Positions 32,267 to 40,028 of a stretch of 64,000 nucleotides of DNA are shown one piece after another; within the stretch, counting starts at the first letter, position 1, and each line of letters starts with the position of its first letter. Under the pieces are notes generated by a model. The model was not told the origin of the DNA. It did no database searches and saw nothing but the letters and a program-made list of their open reading frames with translations. The translations under genes were made by a program, and so were the position numbers. Location: the NCBI GenBank assembly GCA_023374045.1, contig CM041778.1:290757533-290821532 (forward strand). Direction: 5' to 3'. Source of the stretch: Limonium bicolor. Lineage: Eukaryota; Streptophyta; Magnoliopsida; Caryophyllales; Plumbaginaceae.

Positions 32267-33748
32267 CCTTAACAAAAAAAAGAAATTTTAAATTCTAAGA
32301 ATGGTACTAGGTAATAAGGTATACCTTTGGTAGGGTGGTAATGATTAGGACCCTAAGAACTTAAGGAATTAAGTTAAGATTAAGTATAAGTTTTAATGTT
32401 TAAAGTTAAGTTTGTAAGCTAAGTGGCAAGAACTTGAGAGGTTATTAAATGGGAATCTTTAGAGACCAAGTGAGTTAAGTAAAGTGCTAATAACTAATGA
32501 CCTAAAAATGAATGAATGTTTTAGGTTTGTGAATTGGGACCCCGAAGAAGGTTAAACAAACAACGATCGACGGTGAACGGTACAATCCTTCTTTTGACCT
32601 GCTTGCTAACGAGGTGTCCCTCGGCTTGTGTGCTATCTGTTTAATTGCTATGACTAAAACAAGATAAAGCATGCAACCGGTTATATTGTTCTCGTTGTGA
32701 TTGTGTTATATTTACACTAACCCGCGAGACTTTAGATTGTTACTAACCAAGTTTAGTACTTACTGAGTTTAGAATAAGAGTTAAGTTTGGTGGTTGTTGG
32801 TTAATGCCCGTTAAGGCTTAGCTAGCACATGGTGATTAAGATTTCTACTAACTGGAACTTGTGTGAGGAAACCCGGGACCGATCTCCGGTCATGCATACT
32901 AAGGAAAAAGGGGGACGGTATCTGAATCAGATCCGCCCTCCGCTTAAGGACTTGTCTTCGGACTTGTTGCCTAGGGCCGGTTGCCGGCTCAGCTACGCTG
33001 GACTCCCGTCCAGAGTAGGTGGCATTAAGATGGTGCGGTGGGATCACCTAAAGCCCAGGTTTGAATTAAGCTACAGCCAATCCCTTCCAGGAGAGGTTTG
33101 TATACTGAGATTAAGATTGAGATTAAGATTGAGGTAAGGTAAGGAACTGAGATTAAGGAAATGAGGACTAAGGAGGGGGTTACTAACCCACTTGATGAGG
33201 GAACGCTTGAGACGTTCATTGTTTGTGAACTATATATGTTCATCTGTGGTTATTGTTAATGCACTTCATATTATGCTTGTGTATGTAATCAATTTCCATG
33301 CTATCGACAATTAGTCGTCGTAGCCCCGTTAGCTTGGGGGCCATGAGAGGGTGTACCAGCATTCGTGCTGACCCCCTCGGGGGCTATTCTTACACTTGCA
33401 GGTAAGAGGCCCATGAGGACGCACTACGAGAGTAGGAGCGGTTAGTCTTAGGGTGGGACATTTATTTTGAGTTCGGGTTGCGCCTGTGCCCCGACTGTTT
33501 ATATTAAACTAATGTAAGTTTGGGATTATGTTTAAGATACTAGTACTCGGTTGGTTGTGGTATTATGAATGTTGATGTTTAAGCTGGATAAGTATTTTTG
33601 GATAAGTATTGTAAGTATTTAAGCCGGTATATTCTAACGATCAGACCGTGGCAAGGTCCAGGTGTTGTTTATTTCCGCTGCGACGTATTCAATTAAGTGT
33701 TCAGTTTGCGATAACCACGATAGGCTTTGGATGGGGTGTTACAAAAAG

Positions 33749-33760
33749 TGGTATCAGAGC
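33749..33760 (+). promoter_or_regulatory. Primer-binding site (initiator tRNA-Met), element D
   Basis: TGGTATCAGAGC, five bases after the LTR end TGTTACA; the usual primer of Tekay-type chromoviruses. Confidence 0.92.
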
Positions 33761-33921
33761 GTAGTTACGCTCTGATCAAGAAATACCGGACATGAGTAAC
33801 CACCGAGTTAGGATATAAGTTAAGGAATAAGTGTTGGGTTAAGGGTGAGAAGTTAGAGCGAGTAGAGTCAGATGACCACTAACATGGTGAGTACGAATCT
33901 ATGTAAGTTATACTTGTTCAG

Positions 33922-34561
33922 ATGGCAGGACGCCCTAGAGGGGGCCGAGGTCGCGGCCGGGGTGAGGATACTTCAGGGATACCTGGAGGGCAGACGATCG
34001 CAGAGATCGTAGCTGCCGCTTTAGGGCATATGGGCTATCAGCCCGGTGTGGGTGCACCACCTCCACCGCCACAACCTAGGGAACCCAACTGGGTAAAGAG
34101 TCTAGCAGATCTTCGACCCGCTCATTTCAAGGGGAGACCGATCCCGCCAAGCTTGAGGCGTACATCTCCGAGCTGGAGACCGCCTTCGAGACCCTTGATG
34201 TCCCTGCTGGGATCAAGGTGCGCTTAGCTGCTTTCTACCTGAAGGGGGCGGCAGGCGATTGGTGGAAGCTGGTGAGGGCCGAGCATGTGGCCAATCCAGA
34301 GTTCGGCTGGGAGCAGTACACCGCCTTGCTACGAGCAAAGTACTACCCCGCCCATGTCCAGACGAAGAAGCGCTTGCAGTTGGATGCGCTTAAGCAGTCG
34401 GACAAGATGACAGTGGACGAGTATTACTCAGAGTTCACTGCCTTGCTCCGTCTTCTGCCGGTCTAGGGTATTCTGACCAGATCTTGGTGGACCGCTTCTA
34501 TGGCGGGCTTAGCCATCGACTCCGCTACGGCATGGGGCCGACGAGTTACACTACCTTGCAG
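33922..34561 (+). pseudogene. Gag of element D, exon 1 (capsid)
   Basis: Starts MAGRPRGGRGRGRGEDTSG, a Gly/Arg-rich N-terminus typical of Tekay gag. The Retrotrans_gag capsid domain follows: KSLADLRPAHFKG, then after a one-base frameshift near 34130 KVRLAAFYLKGAAGDWWKLV and RAKYYPAHVQTKK. After another single-base loss near 34464 it reads DQILVDRFYGGLSHRL. The protein forms the virus-like particle. It ends SYTTLQ at an apparent splice donor (CAG/GTAATAAG at 34562). The two frameshifts may be sequencing or real mutations. Confidence 0.82.
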
Positions 34562-34647
34562 GTAATAAGAATGATTGAGATTTGAGTAAGTGATGAATAA
34601 GATTTAGATTATGAGAAATAAGTGAGACTAATACTATGGAAAAGCAG
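34562..34647 (+). other. Putative intron 1 in gag of element D (86 nt)
   Basis: Begins GTAATAAG and ends AAAGCAG; AT-rich, with a branch-point-like CTAAT about 18 bases before the 3' end. Read through, it brings a stop after a few codons. Removed, it joins SYTTLQ to ECYHAAAKVE in phase 0, a sensible continuous gag sequence. Length and composition fit a small plant intron. Confidence 0.6.
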
Positions 34648-34900
34648 GAGTGCTATCATGCCGCTGCTAAGGTTGAGATTACCGTCCAGCTGAGGGACGA
34701 GGAGAATGCAAAGAGGAAGAGTGCTGGGAAGAGCTCAGAAAGTCAAGGGCAAGGAGGGCACAAGAAACAAAAGTACCAGCCTCAGGCCCAGAAAAATCAG
34801 AACCCGAAAGGGAAGGAGGAAAAGGAGAAGGTTTCGGGAGAGCCATTGAAGCTGACATACGCTATTGCAGCTACACCCCTGCGCTCTAAGGCGCCAAAGG
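34648..34900 (+). CDS. Gag of element D, exon 2
   Basis: Open stretch ECYHAAAKVEITVQLRDEE..., then a Lys/Gln-rich linker (KKQKYQPQAQKNQNPKGKEE), ending RSKAPKG at a second GT donor (34901). It corresponds to the gag region between capsid and zinc knuckles. No stops in this exon. Confidence 0.65.
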
Positions 34901-34980
34901 GTAAGGAATTGATATTGAATGAGTTAAGAAATAAATTAGTAACCGTTTGAGATATGAGAATTGACAATGTGAATCATCAG
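34901..34980 (+). other. Putative intron 2 in gag of element D (80 nt)
   Basis: GTAAGGAATT ... AATCATCAG; AT-rich and stop-containing. Removal joins AAG-G to GA-TCT (phase 1), giving APKGSETERGAGGGYQRRF, which runs in frame into the zinc knuckles. Confidence 0.6.
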
Positions 34981-35322
34981 GATCTGAGACTGAGAGAGGA
35001 GCCGGTGGTGGCTACCAGCGACGCTTCATCTGTAGATGGTGTCACAAGGACCACCCCGGACTCGACTGTAAGGGAAACAAGGTGGAGTGCAACTTCTGCG
35101 GAGTGTATGGACATCGAGCTTACGAGTGTTACCGGAATCCTGCTAGCAGAGCCTATAGGCCCGACACCAGGGGCAAGGGCAAGACCGATCAGGGAGCTGG
35201 ATCTGACGGTCAGAGGAAAGTGCAGCAGCCGGCGGACAAGAACCCAAGGGTGACCCAGAAGACGGGGCCCACTCTACACATGGTGGACCGGGACGATGAG
35301 CCTGAGCCCTCATCGAGGCCAG
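34981..35322 (+). CDS. Gag of element D, exon 3 (two zinc knuckles)
   Basis: After GSETERGAGGGYQRRF it carries two CCHC knuckles in tandem: CRWCHKDHPGLDC (CX2CX3HX4C) and CNFCGVYGHRAYEC (CX2CX4HX4C). These bind genomic RNA in the particle. A Gly/Lys-rich linker and acidic end (MVDRDDEPEPSSRP) follow. The exon ends at CCAG/GTACCACC, the donor of intron 3; read through, it stops at TTVII-stop 18 bases later. Confidence 0.75.
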
Positions 35323-36386
35323 GTACCACCGTAATCATTTAGTAATAAAACTACCTGCTTACCGCATTATCATGCATGTTTGGTGAAATGAATGAGTTAA
35401 GTAGAAATAAGATGAGATTAGAACTTAAGTGAGATATAACCTACTACCACTCTAGGAAGATTCAACATCTGCTACCCAATACCATCTACACCTAACCGGA
35501 GCACACCGACATCGAAACTGTACACTTTCCAACCGAACAATGTCAGGTTATCCGCCCAGGTATGATTTTATTAAGGGGATACCTGACACCTGAAGCACAA
35601 ATAGCCATCATCAGGAGATGCAATCAACTAGGAATGGGACCGGGAGGTTTTTACACACCGGAGTACCCAGGGGGAGCAAGGATGAAATTAAAGATGATGA
35701 GCTTGGGCAAGGATTGGAATCCGTATGCCAAGAATTACCAAACCACAGGGAGCAAGATGGAGTCTCACCACCGGGAATACCCGAAGAGTTCCATCCAGTT
35801 ATTACACAAGTCATGGAAATCGCTCAGTAGTTGGAAGCTGAACCGATTCCAGACATTCAGCCAGACATTTGCATTGTAAACTTCTATGAAAAAGATGGGA
35901 AACTGGGACTACACCAGGATAAGGACGAGACAACGGAGTCTCTCGAAAGAGGGATACCCGTAGTGTCTTGGTCCATTGGAGATGATGCGGAGTTTTTATA
36001 CGGCGAGCAGAAGCGTGCGGACCGTGCAGATATAATACTTAAGTCAGGTGATGTATTAATTTTGGGAGGAGAATCAAGGATGTTCTACCATGGGATTAAG
36101 AGAATCAAGCTGAATACAGCGCCATCAGCAGTAATCAACGCGACGCATATGAGACCAGGAAGATTAAACCTAACCTTTAGACAATATTAGCCATGTAATT
36201 AGAATGAGATGAGAAATGAGATGTAAGATTGAAGCACATGTTGTAAACAGGATGGTCATGAATAAAATAACAGTGTTGTTCATATAAATTGATTACGACT
36301 CTTGTTATACCATCAATACTCATGGAGCTTGTGAACACAATTAGGTTATGGACTCGGTACGGAAGGTGCACTAAGCGTACTCACAG
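35323..36386 (+). other. Putative intron 3 of element D (1064 nt), contains the AlkB ORF
   Basis: Starts GTACCACCGTAATC and ends CGTACTCACAG. Removing it joins RP-G to AG-GCA in phase 1, giving [19 protein letters not shown], so gag continues directly into protease. An inner acceptor-like site (CCACTCTAG, ending 35455) lies before the AlkB ORF, so one alternative splice could bring AlkB onto a separate message. The AT-rich segments on both sides of AlkB (35340-35450 and 36195-36380) look like intron or spacer. Splicing is inferred from sequence only. Confidence 0.55.
35508..36190 (+). CDS. AlkB/ALKBH1-type 2-oxoglutarate/Fe(II) dioxygenase ORF, interrupted
   Basis: AlkB-family enzymes oxidise methyl groups off DNA or RNA bases using Fe(II) and 2-oxoglutarate. 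Here the N-terminal part (35508-35740) reads DIETVHFPTEQCQVIRPGM then LLRGYLTPEAQ, GPGGFYTPEYPGGARMKLKM and LGKDWNPY. A one-base frameshift near 35740 leads to DGVSPPGIPEEFHPVI, and a TAG at 35828-35830 follows. The catalytic half (35831-36190, 119 aa) is open. It has ICIVNFYEKDGKLGLHQDKD with iron ligands His (35912) and Asp (35918), then VVSWSIGDDAEFLYG, LKSGDVLILGGESRMFYHGI with the distal His (36089), and RPGRLNLTFRQY with the 2OG-binding Arg pair (36161 and 36179, spacing R-x5-R). All key residues are kept. At about 225 codons it covers a whole AlkB fold, without host-type introns. A stop lies just upstream (35493), and the start codon is uncertain (ATG 35562 is the first in frame). It lies between gag knuckles and protease, inside putative intron 3. 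Family certain; ALKBH1 subgroup likely; substrate unknown. Confidence 0.88.
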
Positions 36387-37098
36387 AGGCACAGGCCGAC
36401 GCCAGCGGTACTATCCTCACCGGCACCTTTCCGATCAATGGGATTGAGGCATCAGTTCTCTTCGACTCAGGGGCCTCGCATACCTTTGTCTCTGCATCAT
36501 TTGCGAGCAGGTTGGGGCTAGACGCTGATGAGCTACCCGACTTCACGGTTACGCTCCCGTCTAAGGAGAAGGTTCGTTGCACTCGTTACTACCGAGGAGC
36601 CACCATCAGAATTAAGGGGGAAGACTTCCCAGTCAGTTTCATTGAGTTCAGTAAGCTAGGATTTGATGTTATCTTCGGGATGAACTGGTTGGAGCGGCAC
36701 AAGGGACGTATCCTCTGCGCCGAGCATAGATTGCTGCTCAGGAGTCCGTCTGGGGTAACAATATCATACCGCCAGAGGCCCAGAGAGCCTTCGACTAAGA
36801 TCATCACCGCCATGGCAATGCATAGAGAATTAAGGAGAAAGGAAGAAGTATACCTCTGCTATGTACAGGACATAGAGAGAGACCCTGAGTTCGACCCCGA
36901 CTTACCGGTAGTGTCGGAGTTCCCCGACTTGTTTCCACGGGAACTGCCCGGCATGCCACCCACTCGGGAGGTAGAGTTCACCATTGAGCTGCTACCTGGT
37001 ACCGGACCGATAGCCAAAGCACCATACCGTATGGCTCCGGCAGAAATGACTGAGTTAAAAGAACAACTAAAGATTTGTTGGATAAGGATTCATTAGAC
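36387..37098 (+). CDS. Protease and RT N-terminus of element D
   Basis: [15 protein letters not shown] leads into the retropepsin active site [17 protein letters not shown] (DSGAS, about residue 30), then [13 protein letters not shown], the usual end block of the protease. The linker and first RT block follow: [20 protein letters not shown] and [16 protein letters not shown] frameshift near 37075 separates it from the rest of RT. There is no ATG; expression as a Gag-Pol fusion after splicing is the simplest reading. Confidence 0.85.
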
Positions 37099-37558
37099 CA
37101 AGTGTGTCACCATGGGGAGCGCCAGTCCTCTTCGTGAAGAAGAAGGATGGTAGTCTCCGCCTTGCATCGACTACAGAGAGCTGAATGTAGTGACAGTGAA
37201 AATAAGTACCCTACCTACCCCGCATTGACGATCTGTTCGATCAGTTGAAGGGAGCATCTGTGTTTTCCAAGATTGATCTCAATCGGGGTATCATCAGATA
37301 GCCATTAAGGAGGGAGACATTGAGAAGACGGCATTCCGGACACGATACGGCCACTATGAGTTTACAGTGATGCCGTTCGGTTTGTCGAACGCACCGGCGA
37401 AGTTTATGGATCTGATGAACCGCTTGTTCCGGGAGCAGCTGGACAAGTCGGTTGTGGTTTTTATTGATGACATTCTGATATATTCAAAGTCTAAGGTTGA
37501 GCATGAGGAACATCTGAGGAGGGTTGGAAATATTGAGGGAGAACCAGCTATATGCTAA
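37099..37558 (+). pseudogene. Reverse transcriptase core of element D
   Basis: Through several one- or two-base indels (near 37090, 37160, 37205, 37290 and 37527) the blocks [27 protein letters not shown] and [12 protein letters not shown] can be read. The catalytic motif is [13 protein letters not shown] (FIDD, 37454-37492). The palm is essentially intact apart from frame breaks. Confidence 0.85.
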
Positions 37559-38270
37559 GTTCTCCAAGTGTGAGTTTTGGCTTGACCAGGTCTCTTTCCT
37601 AGGTCATGTCATCTCAGATGCTGGGATCGCAGTGGATCCAGCAAAGATTGATGCCGTACGTACCTGGCCAAGGCCGAAGACTGTTACCGACATTCGGAGC
37701 TTTCTCGGTCTGGCAGGTTACTACAGGAGGTTTGTTAGAGATTTCAGCAAGGTCGCGAAGCCGATGACCAGTCTGATGAAGAAGGATGCACCATTTCTGT
37801 GGACAGTTGACTGTGAGAGATCATTTCAGTGCTTGAAGGACTCACTGACCACTGCACCGGTACTGACCATTCCAGACGGTACAGAGGGCTTTGAGGTTTA
37901 TTGTGATGCATCCGGCAGAGGGCTGGGTTGCGTGCTCATGCAACATGGCAAGGTGGTGGCATATGCCTCACGCCAGTTGAAGAAACATGAGGAGAACTAC
38001 CCCACACATGATTTAGAGCTGGGAGCTGTAGTCTTCGCTCTGAAGATATGGCGCCACTACTTATATGGGGTTAGTGTCACGATCTACACCGATCACAAAA
38101 GTTTAAAATACATATTCACTCAGAAGGAGTTAAATCTTCGATAGAGGAGATGGTTAGAGTTTCTGAAAGACTATGACATTGACCTCCAATACAAAGAAGG
38201 GAAGGCCAATGTTGTAGCAGATGCCCTGAGCCGTCGAGCACACTCACTCCATTCGCTAGTTTCTTTCTCC
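37524..38270 (+). CDS. RT thumb and RNase H of element D
   Basis: [54 protein letters not shown], then RNase [17 protein letters not shown], the [18 protein letters not shown] block and [19 protein letters not shown] (acidic residues D, E, D present). A TAG at 38142-38144 replaces the expected Gln of the LNLRQRRW block (CAG to TAG); beyond it [20 protein letters not shown] and ADALSRR are in frame. One substitution away from open. Confidence 0.88.
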
Positions 38271-38273
38271 AGC

Positions 38274-39232
38274 TTGGTTGATGAGGTGCGAGAGGCTCAG
38301 AGGACAGATGAGTATATGAGAGAGGTCAGACAGAAGCTGACAGATGGTACCTTTGAGAGTCAGAAATACGACTTCAGACTTCATGATGATGATCTGATCA
38401 GACTTAAGGGCCGATTATGCATACCACGAGGTAACACGGATCTGAAAGACCGTATACTTAGAGAATCACACTGTTCTTCAGTTTCCATCCATCCGGGAGC
38501 CTCTAAAATGTATAAAGACATGAAGAGATACTTCTGGTGGTCGGGGATGAAGACAGATGTTACCGAGTTCGTCTTGAGGTGTCTCACATGCCAGAAGGTG
38601 AAATTCGAGCACCGACGACCGGGTGGAATGGTACAGTCGATGCCAGTTCCGGAGTGGAAGTTCCATGATATCTCCATGGACTTCGTAGTTGGGCTTCCAC
38701 CTGCTAGGGGAGGTCTCAACATGATATGGGTGGTGGTGGATCGCCTTACCAAAGTAGCCCGATTCATACCGATGAAGGATACTTGGAAGGTGACCAATTA
38801 GCTGAGTTATTTGAGAAAGAAATCATGAGACATCACGGCATACCAAAGACCATAGTGTCAGATAGAGATACCAGATTCCTTTCGAGGTACTGGAGAGCTA
38901 CCAGAGAAGCGTTGGGTACAGAACTCAAACTGAGTACCGCGTTCCATCCTCAGACAGATGGTCAGACTGAGCGTACTATTCAGACACTCGAGGACATGCT
39001 GAGAGCATGTGCCTTAGACTTCCAGGGCAGTTGGATTGACAGATTGCATCTGATCGAGTTTTCATACAACAACAGCTATCACGCTTCGATCAAGATGGCA
39101 CCTTTTCAAGCGTTGTACGGTAGACCATGTCGTACACCGCTCTGCTGGGATGAGTCGAGTGAGACGGTCATTATAGGACCAGAGTACTTGAACAAGTTAA
39201 GGCTGAAGTTCAGCAAATCAGGGAGAACATGA
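38274..39232 (+). pseudogene. Integrase of element D
   Basis: HHCC zinc domain: SHCSSVSIHPG ... LRCLTCQKVK. Catalytic DDE core: SMDFVVGLP (D), IVSDRDTRFLSRYW (D) and HPQTDGQTERTIQTLE (E), all present. A one-base loss near 38767 splits it into 38274-38801 and the following frame; another near 39185 precedes NMKAAQDRQKSYAD. Integrates the cDNA and makes 5-bp duplications. Confidence 0.88.
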
Positions 39233-39717
39233 AAGCTGCTCAAGATAGGCAGAAGTCGTATGCTGATGTCCGACGACGGGACCTGGAGTTCGTAGTGGGC
39301 GACCGGGTATTTCTGCGAGTATCACCGATGAAGGGTGTATTCAGGTTTGGGCGGAAGGGCAAGTTAAGCCCGAAATTTGTTGGTCCTTATGAGATTACGG
39401 AGCGGGTGGGCCCGGTTGCTTACAGGTTGAATTTACCTACTGAGCTGGGTAAAGTGCATGATGTTTTTCATGTTTCACAGCTAAAGAAATACATGCACCA
39501 CCCCTCCCATGTGTTAGAACCTGAGAGGTTGACTTTAGAGCCAAATATGAGATCCGTGGAGACTCCTCAGAGAATCTTGGACAGTAAGACTAGGGACACT
39601 CGCCACAAGTCAGTACGACTGGTGAAGGTTCTCTGGTCTAACCAGGATGTCGAAGAGGCCACGTGGGAATTAGAGGATAAGATGAGGGCGAAGTACCCTT
39701 CTTTATTTACTGACTAG
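39229..39717 (+). CDS. Integrase C-terminus and chromodomain of element D
   Basis: MKAAQDRQKSYADVRRRDLE is followed by GDRVFLRVSPMKGVFRFGRK and the GPYEI block (the GPY/F module). YRLNLPTELGKVHDVFHVSQ and LKKYMHHPSHVLEP come next. The last 60 residues form a chromodomain (PQRILDSKTRDTRHKSVRLV, KVLWSNQDVEEATWELEDK), thought to steer insertion to particular chromatin. Stop at 39715-39717. No defects in this part. Confidence 0.9.
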   Translation: MKAAQDRQKSYADVRRRDLEFVVGDRVFLRVSPMKGVFRFGRKGKLSPKFVGPYEITERVGPVAYRLNLPTELGKVHDVFHVSQLKKYMHHPSHVLEPERLTLEPNMRSVETPQRILDSKTRDTRHKSVRLVKVLWSNQDVEEATWELEDKMRAKYPSLFTD

Positions 39718-40028
39718 ATCGTCTGTATAGGGTACGGGGCGTACCCCTTTTTAAGGGGGGTAGAGCTTCCTCGCTTTTGAGTTAGGAAACGATCATGTTT
39801 GTCGTTTGTTTGGTTATTTAAGATGTGAATTTGTGTAAGTTGCTACACTTCGGTGGAAGTTTGAGTTATGTATAATACTTATGTATTGTATTTGAGATTG
39901 ACCTTTGAGTCTTGAGATGTATGAATGTGAATATAAGATGTGGTATTAAGATTAAGAGAAATGTGTACCGTGAATGGTTAAGCACATATGTGAACTTTGA
40001 GGACAAAGTTCTTTTAAGGGGGGTAGAT
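39718..40028 (+). other. 3' untranslated region and polypurine tract of element D
   Basis: No ORF. TTTTAAGGGGGGTAGA at 40012-40027 directly before the LTR is the polypurine tract; a near copy of it (TTTTTAAGGGGGGTAGAG) occurs at 39748-39765, so the tract is duplicated about 265 bases upstream. Confidence 0.75.

Larger units (their letters stand above)
29601..33743 (+). repeat. 5' LTR of element D
   Basis: TGAAATACCCCAAAC ... GGGGTGTTACA. Very long for a chromovirus LTR. A probable core promoter lies at 30228-30275, where an AT-rich ACATAAATATC is followed by a long CT run. Several CAG/GTAAG junction-like words (for example 33396-33405) suggest leader introns. A GTCCGACCCA hairpin array is at 31924-32266. 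It differs from the 3' LTR mainly by one-base indels and by the array copy number. ORFs inside (such as 31145-31333) recur in both LTRs only because the LTRs are copies. Confidence 0.94.

Noticed and set aside
35508..36190. AlkB as an independent host gene into which an element inserted
   Set aside because: It lies strictly inside element D between gag and protease, the element's frame is continuous around it when the GT-AG segment is removed, and D's ends and TSD are intact.
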